Source: Ga0077560 sp046330395 (lineage in GTDB: Bacteria; Actinomycetota; Thermoleophilia; Miltoncostaeales; Miltoncostaeaceae). From it: DNA of 64,000 bases. Where the stretch lies: positions 248,001 through 312,000 of the forward strand of contig JAXLSS010000001.1 of NCBI GenBank assembly GCA_046330395.1, given 5' to 3'. Under the pieces are notes generated by a model that was given only the letters and a program-made list of their open reading frames with translations, did no database searches and had not been told where the DNA came from. Made by a program: the position numbers and the translations under genes. Below are positions 44,556 to 51,490 of this stretch, in pieces (within the stretch, counting starts at the first letter, position 1; each line of letters starts with the position of its first letter).

Positions 44556-46208
44556 TCAGTCGTCGCCGTGGTCCCGGTGGTGGTGACCGGAGCAGTCCCC
44601 GCCGCCGTCCTCCCGCTTCTGCGGCGGGTCGCCGCCCTTGGCGCCGCCATCGCCCGCACCCGGCTTGGTGGGGGGTGGCCCGGTGGTCTTGGGGTTGCCG
44701 GGCGGGGTGGGCGTCTGGGGCGTGCCGGGCTGGCCCGACCCGCCGGGCACCGGGCGCGTGGGCGGGCTGCCCGCCGCGGTGGCGCCGCCGCCCTGGGGTG
44801 TGGAGGTGACGGTTCCATCGGGCGGTGTGGCCACCACCGGCGGTGCCGGCTGGGTGGTCACGGGCGCCGCCGCCGTGGCCGCGGAGGCCACCATGGTGGG
44901 CTGCGGGCCCGCCACGGGCGGGTCCACCGGCGTGGACATGGCCTGGGGGGTGATGGCGCGCGGCGGAACCACCGAGCGGCCGTGCCGCGAGGAGACCACC
45001 ACACGGGTTGCGCGGGGCGCGGAGTGCCGCGAGCGCGGCGCGGTGTGCACGCGCACGGTGGGCGCCGGCGCCGGGGCGGAGTGCCGGGGCACGGCCGCCG
45101 ACGCGGTGACCACCACCACGGTGCGTGCCCGCACGGGGCGCGCGGGGGTGGTGCGCTGCGCGACGGGCGTGGTGCGGCGCACCGGCGGCAGGGCCGGCGG
45201 GTGGTGCGGTGCACCGGCCAGCGTCATGGTGGAGGCCACGGGCGTGACGCCGTGCTGCACATCGCCGCTGGCGACCATCCCGGGCAGGGCGATCACGCCG
45301 GTCACGGCGAGGGCGCCCAGCATCACCGCGCTCTGGGTGCCGGCCCCCGCCAGCAGCCCCGATCCGCCGCCGGCCACCAGCGCCGCCTCCCGGCCCGCGG
45401 TGATGACGCCGTGGCCCGCCAGGCCCTTCCACAGCCGCGCCAGGCCCGCGGCGGGAAGCGCCGGGAACAGGGCGGCCAGCCGGTTGGGGCGCTCGCGCAG
45501 GCCGTCGCGGAACGCCGCGCAGGCGGCGCACTCGTCCAGGTGGGTGCGCATGCGGCGGGACCGCAGGGTGCGGCCGTCCTGGCCGCTGATGCACTCACGC
45601 ACGGCGGCGCAGTCCAGGTCGCGGCCCGCGTTGCGTTCCAGCAGGGTCTCGCGAGCCTCGAAGATGAGGCGCTTGGCGCTCTCCGGCGAGGTGTTGAGGG
45701 TGTCGCCGATCTCCTTGTGGCTGAGCCCGTTGAGCTCGCGCAGCAGCAGGGCGGAGCGGTGCGGCTCGTCCAGGTTCATGAGGTCGCGCCGCAGGTCGCG
45801 CATGCGCTCCCGCAGCTCGTGACCGTCGCCGGGGTCGTCGCCGGTGGGTTCCGCCCCCGCGGTGAGGGTGGCCCAGTCGGGGCGCCCCCTGATGATGTCG
45901 ATGCACACGTTGCGCGCCACCCGGAACAGCCAGGGGCGCAGCACCACCGGGCGCTCCAGCGTGCTGAGGGCCTGGTACGCGCGCAGCATGGTGGTCTGCA
46001 GCGCCTCCTCGGCGTCCTGCGCGTGACCCGTGATGCCGCGGCAGAAGCGGTGCAGGGGGTCGCTGTAGCGCAGCACGATCTGCTCGAAGGCACGGGAGTC
46101 GCCCCGGGCCACCATGCGCACCAGCCATTCGTCGGGCGCGCCCGCGACGCCGACGAACGGTAGAACCGCCGGCGCGTGGTTGGGCCGTTCGATCAGCGTG
46201 GCTGACAA
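44556..46208 (-). CDS. ECF sigma factor fused to a zinc anti-sigma domain, membrane helix and exported tail
   Basis: 550 residues from a TTG at 46208, which has GGGAG six bases upstream (a GTG at 46283 is possible but lacks a site). Region 2 covers about 30-108 (DAEEALQTTMLRAYQAL, RPWLFRVARNVCIDIIRG) and region 4 about 140-192 (LLRELNGLSHKEIGDTLNTS). A zinc-finger anti-sigma-like segment follows at 200-235 (H223, C227, C230 in RTHLDECAACAAF). A transmembrane helix lies at ~285-312, and then ~235 residues rich in Pro, Thr and Val end in a Cys/His/Asp cluster (DCSGHHHRDHGDD). The sigma factor is thus tethered to the membrane by its own inhibitor. Release probably needs proteolysis or a signal sensed by the outer tail. 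No separate anti-sigma gene is nearby. Confidence 0.85.
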   Translation of the reverse strand: MSATLIERPNHAPAVLPFVGVAGAPDEWLVRMVARGDSRAFEQIVLRYSDPLHRFCRGITGHAQDAEEALQTTMLRAYQALSTLERPVVLRPWLFRVARNVCIDIIRGRPDWATLTAGAEPTGDDPGDGHELRERMRDLRRDLMNLDEPHRSALLLRELNGLSHKEIGDTLNTSPESAKRLIFEARETLLERNAGRDLDCAAVRECISGQDGRTLRSRRMRTHLDECAACAAFRDGLRERPNRLAALFPALPAAGLARLWKGLAGHGVITAGREAALVAGGGSGLLAGAGTQSAVMLGALAVTGVIALPGMVASGDVQHGVTPVASTMTLAGAPHHPPALPPVRRTTPVAQRTTPARPVRARTVVVVTASAAVPRHSAPAPAPTVRVHTAPRSRHSAPRATRVVVSSRHGRSVVPPRAITPQAMSTPVDPPVAGPQPTMVASAATAAAPVTTQPAPPVVATPPDGTVTSTPQGGGATAAGSPPTRPVPGGSGQPGTPQTPTPPGNPKTTGPPPTKPGAGDGGAKGGDPPQKREDGGGDCSGHHHRDHGDD

Positions 46209-46370
46209 GGGGTGCTCCCTGGGACTCGCTCCATGCGCGGGGGTGCACCGGAGACCTCCGGAACTGTACCCCCTCACCGTCACATCGAGAATATGACGAT
46301 GTTGCAGTTTCTGTGAGACGACAACCGCCGCTGAGAGGTGCGTTGCACCACAAATCGGCGGAGCGGCGTG

Positions 46371-47372
46371 TCAGTCGATCCCGGCGCGCATCTTGAGGGG
46401 GACCCCGACGCTGCGGGCCACCGCGGCGCGGTCGCCGTAGCGCACCGCCCAGCGGGCCTCGTCGGCGTCCAGACCGGCTTCGGTGAGCCGCTGCTCCAGG
46501 CTGCGCTCGCCCTGGGCGCGGAAGAACAGCACGCCCACGGCGCCGAAGGCCAGCACGCAGTGGGTCAGCATCATCACGGTGCCCGCGTAGCCCTGGTCCT
46601 CCAGCGGTGTCAGCCCCCAGGCCTTGGCCGCGGCGGCGTGGGCGGGGTAGAAGGCGGTGCCCGAGAACCAGAAGATGTTGGCCAGGGTGACGCCCACCAG
46701 CCACACACCCACCATGTACACGGCCTTGGCGCCCGTGCCGAACCACGTCGGCGCCGGCGTGATGCGTTCGGTGATGGGCACCCACAGGAGCGCCCCGAAG
46801 GCGAAGAAGCCCACCTGCTGGGCGATCCACCAGATCTGGTGCAGCAGCACCTGGTGGTGCACGGCCGGTGCCAGCCAGGTGGCCGTGCTGATCACCCACA
46901 GGGCGAACGCCGGGCCGGGGGTGAGGATGACGTGCCAGGCCCGCCTGGGGGCCGCGCCGGGCGCCGCCTTCGGCAGGGCCAGCAGGGCCAGGAGAGGGGC
47001 CACGCCGCCCATCGCCACGTGCTGCACCATGTGCCCGGTGAGCAGGCCCCCCTGGGCCAGCCCGGCCACCGGTGAGCACACCGCCGCCAGCAGCAGCGCC
47101 GCGCACGCCACGGCCCACCAGCGGCCGCCGGGTCGTGCCCGGATGAGCAGCCAGGCCAGCAGCACGGCGATGAGGGCCGTCTCCACGGGCGGGATGGCCC
47201 AGAGGCGCCACCACTCCGACAGCGCCACCTCGTGCGCCGCCTGGTCGTAGCCGGTGCGGCTGCTGAAGGTGCCGCCGGTGAGCACGGTCAGCGCGATGGC
47301 CAGGGCCAGCGCGGCCGCGCCGATCAGCAGCGGCAGGGGCCGGAAGCGGGTTCTGGGCGAGGGGACGGACAC
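46371..47372 (-). CDS. CtaG-family cytochrome c oxidase assembly protein
   Basis: 333 residues with about seven transmembrane helices (GTG start). The caa3-type CtaG pattern is visible: ALSEWWRLWAIPPVETALIA, LLTGHMVQHVAMGGVAPLLA with paired His, LHQIWWIAQQVGFFAFGALL, and FYPAHAAAAKAWGLTPLEDQ with DQGYAG. The conserved His residues are thought to handle copper for CuB insertion. The C-terminal ~50 residues are soluble (RLTEAGLDADEARWAVRYGD). It is divergent from the molybdopterin oxidoreductase gene, with about 120 bases between the starts. Confidence 0.87.
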   Translation of the reverse strand: MSVPSPRTRFRPLPLLIGAAALALAIALTVLTGGTFSSRTGYDQAAHEVALSEWWRLWAIPPVETALIAVLLAWLLIRARPGGRWWAVACAALLLAAVCSPVAGLAQGGLLTGHMVQHVAMGGVAPLLALLALPKAAPGAAPRRAWHVILTPGPAFALWVISTATWLAPAVHHQVLLHQIWWIAQQVGFFAFGALLWVPITERITPAPTWFGTGAKAVYMVGVWLVGVTLANIFWFSGTAFYPAHAAAAKAWGLTPLEDQGYAGTVMMLTHCVLAFGAVGVLFFRAQGERSLEQRLTEAGLDADEARWAVRYGDRAAVARSVGVPLKMRAGID

Positions 47373-47492
47373 GGCGCGAGCGTAGCGGCCCCCGGGCCCC
47401 GGCGGCGAGCCGGACGGGGTGACGGGACGTTCGGCCCGCCGGGGTGCCCGCCCGTAAGGCTCCCGTCACATCCCCGGGGTACCGTGGCCCCC

Positions 47493-48194
47493 ATGGACGA
47501 TCCCCGTCAGCCCCTGCCGAACCCCGGCGCGGGTCTGCGCATCGGCCGGGCGGCGTTCCTGGGCACCGTCGCGGCGGGCGTGGCCGGCATCGCGCTGGGC
47601 CCCAGGCTGAGCCGGATGCTGGGGAGCGGTCCCACCGGGTTGCTGGGCGACCTCAGCGCGTTCACAGGCGGCGGCTGGCGCATCTACGCCATCGAGTCGC
47701 CCCTGCCGCGCTTCGACCCCGTCGCCTACCGCCTGCGTGTGCACGGCGAGGTGGCGCACCCGCTGGAGCTGGACTGGCAGGCGGTGCAGGGCCTGCCCGC
47801 GGTGAACCAGGTGTCCACCTTCCACTGCGTCACGGGCTGGACCGTGGACGGCGTGCGCTGGCACGGCGTGCGCGGAACCGCCCTGATGGACATGGTCAAA
47901 CCCACCGCACGGGCCCGGTACGTCACCTTCCGCTCCCTGGAGCGCTCGTACGTGGACCAGCTCACCATCGACCAATTCGCCCTGCCGGACGTGATGCTGG
48001 CCACCCTGATGAACGACGCGCCCATCTCGCGCGACCACGGCGCGCCACTGCGCCTGGTGATCCCGCGCATGTACGGCTACAAGGGCGTCAAGTGGGTGGA
48101 CGAGATCCGGTTCGACGCCACCCCCAGCCCGGGCTACTGGGAGCAGAACGGGTACGACGTGGATGCCTGGGTGGGGCATTCCAACGGCCTGTGA
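47493..48194 (+). CDS. Sulfite-oxidase-fold molybdopterin oxidoreductase (MsrP/YedY-like)
   Basis: 233 residues. The N-terminus resembles a Tat signal, although the first Arg of the pair is replaced (IGRAAFLGTVAAGVAGIALG). The molybdenum-binding domain is clear: C112 in STFHCVTGWTVDGVRWHGV is the Mo ligand, followed by RARYVTFRSLERSYVDQL, DHGAPLRLVIPRMYGYK and GVKWVDEIRF. The protein lacks the dimerisation and haem domains of sulfite oxidases, as in MsrP. Its stop overlaps the start of a cytochrome b gene by four bases, so electrons probably reach it from the membrane quinone pool. Likely substrates are oxidised methionines or similar S- or N-oxides. Confidence 0.88.
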   Translation: MDDPRQPLPNPGAGLRIGRAAFLGTVAAGVAGIALGPRLSRMLGSGPTGLLGDLSAFTGGGWRIYAIESPLPRFDPVAYRLRVHGEVAHPLELDWQAVQGLPAVNQVSTFHCVTGWTVDGVRWHGVRGTALMDMVKPTARARYVTFRSLERSYVDQLTIDQFALPDVMLATLMNDAPISRDHGAPLRLVIPRMYGYKGVKWVDEIRFDATPSPGYWEQNGYDVDAWVGHSNGL

Positions 48195-48907
48195 GCGGCC
48201 CCGGCCCACGCGTGCTGCGGTTCACGGCCGCCGAACGGCTGCTGCACTGGCTGATGGCGGTGGCCTTCTTCGTGCTGCTGGGCTCCGGCCTGGCGATGAT
48301 GCAGCCGGCCCTGGCCGACCTGGTGGCGCGCCCGGTGGCCAAGGCGTGGCACCTCTACGCCGCCGTGGTGCTGCTGGGCGGCACCGCGGGGGTGTTCCTG
48401 TCACACGCGGGTCGCCTGGTGGCCAACCTGCGCGAGCTGGAGGTGCTCACGCCCGACGACGTGCGGTGGCTTCGGGGTGCCCCGCGCCGCATCGTCGGTG
48501 GTGGGTCCGCACCCCCGCAGGGACGCTTCAACGCGGGTCAGAAGCTCAACACCGCCTTCGTGCTGGGCCTGCTGGCGGTGTCGTACATCACGGGCACCCT
48601 GATGTGGCTGGGCGAGCGGGACACCACGTTCCGTTTCGGCGGCACGTTCATGGTGCACGACTGGACCATGTGGTTCCTGGTGCTGCTGGTGGCAGGTCAT
48701 CTCTACATGGCCCTGGTGAACCCCGCCACGCGGCCGGCGCTGCCCGGCATCGTGACCGGGAGGGTGGACCGGGAATGGGCGCGCCGTCACCACCGCCTTT
48801 GGGTGGACGCGATGGAGGGCACCACGGCTGATGGTGCACAGCGACCCCCCGGTGACGCCCATGACAGGATCCCCGTCCATGAGCACTCACCACCCGGAGA
48901 CGGCTGA
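48191..48907 (+). CDS. Membrane cytochrome b subunit (Ni/Fe-hydrogenase/formate dehydrogenase type)
   Basis: 238 residues from a GTG overlapping the molybdoenzyme stop. Four transmembrane helices carry candidate haem ligands: His in ERLLHWLMAVAFFVLLGSG, KAWHLYAAVVLLGG, FMVHDWTMWFLVLLVAGHLY and a following segment. The W-x-H-W-x-x-A start and the G-H-L-Y motif are typical of di-haem cytochrome b561-like subunits. It should pass electrons between quinol and the neighbouring molybdoenzyme, the role of MsrQ in other bacteria, but it belongs to a different cytochrome b family. The last 28 bases overlap the start of the DHA2 gene. Confidence 0.83.
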   Translation: MSGPGPRVLRFTAAERLLHWLMAVAFFVLLGSGLAMMQPALADLVARPVAKAWHLYAAVVLLGGTAGVFLSHAGRLVANLRELEVLTPDDVRWLRGAPRRIVGGGSAPPQGRFNAGQKLNTAFVLGLLAVSYITGTLMWLGERDTTFRFGGTFMVHDWTMWFLVLLVAGHLYMALVNPATRPALPGIVTGRVDREWARRHHRLWVDAMEGTTADGAQRPPGDAHDRIPVHEHSPPGDG

Positions 48908-50275
48908 CGAGCGGCGCTGGCTGATCCTGGGCGTGGTGTCCCTGGCCGTCTTCATGGCGGTGATGGACATCAGCATCGTCAACATCTCGCTGCCGTCCAT
49001 CACGCGGGACCTCCACACCCAGTTCGCCACCGCCACCTGGGTGCTGAACGCCTACAACCTCACCTTCGGCGTGCTGCTGGTCACCGCGGGCCGCCTGGCC
49101 GACGTGATGGGCCGCCGCCTGTGGCTGCTGGGCGGCATCGCGCTGTTCGGGGTGTCCTCCGCGGCGTGCGCGGTGGCGGGCAGCATCGGCCAGCTCATCC
49201 TGTTCCGCGTGCTGCAGGCCGCGGGGGCGGCGGTGATGCTGCCGGTGGCGCTGGCCGTGGTGGTGCTGGCCTTCCCGCCGCAGCAGCGCGGCACGGCCGT
49301 GGGGGTGTGGGGTGCCGTGGCGGCGGGCGCCGCGGCCGCCGGGTCGCCCCTGGGCGGCATGCTCACCGACCTGGCGTCCTGGCACTGGATCTTCTGGGTG
49401 AACGTGCCGGTGTGCGTGGCCGCCATCGTGCTGGCCTGGCGGCTGGTGCCGGAGTCGCGCGACCCCACCGCCACGGGCGCCATCGACTGGGCGGGCATCA
49501 CCACGCTCACCGTGTCGCTGTTCGCGCTCAACCTGGCGCTGGTGCGCGGCGCAACCTGGGGATGGACCTCCGGTCGCATCCTGGGATTGTTCGCGCTGGC
49601 CGTGGTGGCGTTCGTCGGGTTCGTGGTGGCCGAGGCGCGCGTGGCGGAGCCCATCATGGACCTGCGGCTGTTCCGGGTGCCCGCGTTCGGACGGGCCTCG
49701 CTGGCCATCTTCCTGCTGGGCCTGGCCCTGCTGGGCGCCACCTACGGCCTGGCGATCCTGCTGCAGGAGGTGTGGCGGCTGTCGCCGCTGCGCGCCTCCT
49801 TCGCCGTGCTGCCGTTCTCGCTGTTCGCGTTCTTCGCCGGGCCCATCGCCGGGCGGATGTCCGACCGGATCGGGGTGCGCGTGATCGCCGCGCCCGCGCT
49901 GGCCCTGTTCGGCGTGGCCACCACGCTGCTGGTGACGCTGGGGTCGCACCATGACGTCACCCGCGTGGTGGTGCTGTGCGCCCTGGCCGGGATCGGCCTG
50001 GGCGGGTCGTTCCCACGCTGGTGGGTGGCGCCATGGCCACCGTGGAGCGCCACCGGGCCGGGGTGGCCAGCGGCGTGGTCAACGTGGTGCGCCAGATCGG
50101 CTTCGTGGTGGGGGTGGCCCTGGTGGAGGCCACCGTGCAGTCACAGGCGGGCGCGGGGCTGACCGCCGGGGACTTCCACGCCGCCTTCCTGGTGTGCGGC
50201 CTGTGCGGCCTTGCCGCGTCGGTGGTGGCGCTGGCCATCCCCCGCACGGAGCATCAGATGGCGGGTCCCGGCTGA
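48879..50275 (+). CDS. DHA2-family MFS efflux transporter, one frameshift
   Basis: The ATG at 48879 (MSTHHPETADERRWLILGVV) overlaps the cytochrome gene. Motif D1 reads MAVMDISIVNISLPSITRDL, motif A AGRLADVMGRRLWLLG, and motif C VWGAVAAGAAAAGSPLGG. Fourteen helices fit the span. The frame breaks at about 50013, where GGSFP should be followed by TLVGGAMATVERHRAGVASG; one missing C in a CCC run explains it. The tail ends MAGPG. This is a drug or metabolite exporter. Unlike the first DHA2 pump it has no adjacent regulator. A strong hairpin terminator follows after five bases. Confidence 0.87.
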
Positions 50276-50280
50276 ACGCA

Positions 50281-50320
50281 CACGGGGCCCGGGACGCGTC
50301 ACCGCGCCCCGGGCCCCGTG
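50281..50320. terminator. 13-bp perfect hairpin between convergent genes
   Basis: CACGGGGCCCGGG (50281-50293) pairs exactly with CCCGGGCCCCGTG (50308-50320) across a 14-base loop. It lies between the DHA2 stop at 50275 and the stop of the minus-strand peptide gene at 50345, so it can terminate both. It has no U-tract. Confidence 0.7.
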
Positions 50321-50344
50321 GCCTCTCCTGAACGGGTCAGGTGC

Positions 50345-50560
50345 CTACCAGGACACCTTCATGGTCGTCATGGGCGGCTTCAGCGGCGCGGGCTGGGCCA
50401 CCACCGTGAGGCTGCTCGTGGTGTCCGCCGTCGTGGTCAGCGACGTGTAGGTGGACGCGCTGGCGTTGCCGGCCGCCAGGGCCAGGGCGGCCACTGCGAT
50501 GGCTGAGGCGAGGATGCGGCGCTTGCGAAGCTGCGGCTTGCCCGGCGTGGGTGCGTTCAT
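50345..50560 (-). CDS. Small exported peptide, 71 aa
   Basis: ATG with AGGAG at good spacing. The N-terminus is basic (GKPQLRKRRI) followed by a hydrophobic core (LASAIAVAALALAAG) and an A-S-A cleavage site. This leaves a mature peptide of about 36 residues rich in Ser/Thr (TYTSLTTTADTTSSLTVV) with a Pro-rich end (PAPLKPPMTTMKVSW). No Cys and no known family. It is bounded by a strong terminator, so it is transcribed as its own unit or at the end of one. A structural wall peptide or a signal are both possible; nothing in the sequence decides between them. Confidence 0.62.
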   Translation of the reverse strand: MNAPTPGKPQLRKRRILASAIAVAALALAAGNASASTYTSLTTTADTTSSLTVVAQPAPLKPPMTTMKVSW

Positions 50561-50656
50561 GACGACGGCTCCTGGGGAAAGAACGAGACACCCTGAATGT
50601 CGGCGGGGCGCCGGAACCTCCGCATGGGCACATCCTCCACACCCTGCCCGTGGGGC

Positions 50657-51031
50657 TCAGAGGTGCAGGCCCACCCGCCGCGCCACCCACACCCAGCCCA
50701 CGTAGGCCGCCACGGTCACGGCGCACGCCGTGGCCAGCGCCACAGCGAACGGCAGGCCGGCCCGCAGGCCCACCGGCAGCGCCACGAAGAACGCCAGCGA
50801 GGGCAGGATCACCCACAGGATCGACCAGGACAGGTCCGACACCCGCTGGGCGTGGCGCGTGTCCAGCCACAGCCAGGTGATGGCCAGGATGGAGGTGAGC
50901 GGCAGGGAGATCAGCACGGCGCCCAGCAGGCTGGAGCGCTTTGCGGCCTCGCTGGCGGCCACCACCAGCACCCCCGAGATCACCGCCTTCAGCAGCAGGT
51001 ACACGCCCGGCACCCTAGCCGCGGCGTTCAC
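50657..51031 (-). CDS. DUF3147 membrane protein
   Basis: 124 residues from a GTG that overlaps the VOC gene stop by four bases. Four transmembrane helices are evident: VYLLLKAVISGVLVVAASEA, SSLLGAVLISLPLTSILAIT, LSWSILWVILPSLAFFVALP and PFAVALATACAVTVAAYVGW. The sequence AKRSSLLGAVLISLPLTS is the DUF3147 signature. Function is unknown. It is co-transcribed with the VOC protein. Confidence 0.82.
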   Translation of the reverse strand: MNAAARVPGVYLLLKAVISGVLVVAASEAAKRSSLLGAVLISLPLTSILAITWLWLDTRHAQRVSDLSWSILWVILPSLAFFVALPVGLRAGLPFAVALATACAVTVAAYVGWVWVARRVGLHL

Positions 51032-51423
51032 CCCGCGAACGTGGCGAACGTCCAGCGGTTGCCGTCGGGGTCGTCCACCGTGAACTCCCGCGACGGGTAG
51101 TCGCGCTGGTCGGCCAGGGCGTGCACCACCCGCGCGTCCCCGGGGAGGCGGCGGAACACCGCGTCCGGGTCGCCGGTGACCACGTGCGTCCATGCGCCGC
51201 CCGGCCGGCACGGGGTGTCGCGCTCCCCGGTGCTGGACAGCATCACCCGGCCCCCCTCGGGCCAGTCCAGCTGGCAGTGGTGGATGGCGTCCGTGCGCTC
51301 GCCCGGGATGAGGAGGTCCACCGTGAACCCCAGGGCCACCAGCCAGTCGCGCAGCCCCGGCGCGTCGTCGCTCACCAGGCTGCCCCAGGCGCTCCGCTGG
51401 TGGACGCCGGACAACTTCAGCAT
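51028..51423 (-). CDS. VOC-superfamily (glyoxalase/bleomycin-resistance-like) protein
   Basis: 131 residues from the ATG at 51423 (MLKLSGVHQRSAWGS). The two beta-alpha-beta-beta-beta halves of a VOC fold are visible: LRDWLVALGFTVDLLIPG and CQLDWPEGGRVMLSSTG, then WTHVVTGDPDAVFRRLPG with REFTVDDPDGNRWTFATF at the end. The final D-P-D-G-N-x-W-x-F is the classic family ending. Metal ligands are incomplete, so it may bind and sequester a ligand rather than catalyse. Coupled to the DUF3147 gene. Confidence 0.82.
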   Translation of the reverse strand: MLKLSGVHQRSAWGSLVSDDAPGLRDWLVALGFTVDLLIPGERTDAIHHCQLDWPEGGRVMLSSTGERDTPCRPGGAWTHVVTGDPDAVFRRLPGDARVVHALADQRDYPSREFTVDDPDGNRWTFATFAG

Positions 51424-51490
51424 GAGGCCACCCCTCGATGATCGCCGTTGCGGGGAAGCTAGCCGCGCCCGGCGTCCCGCGTCCATCGGC

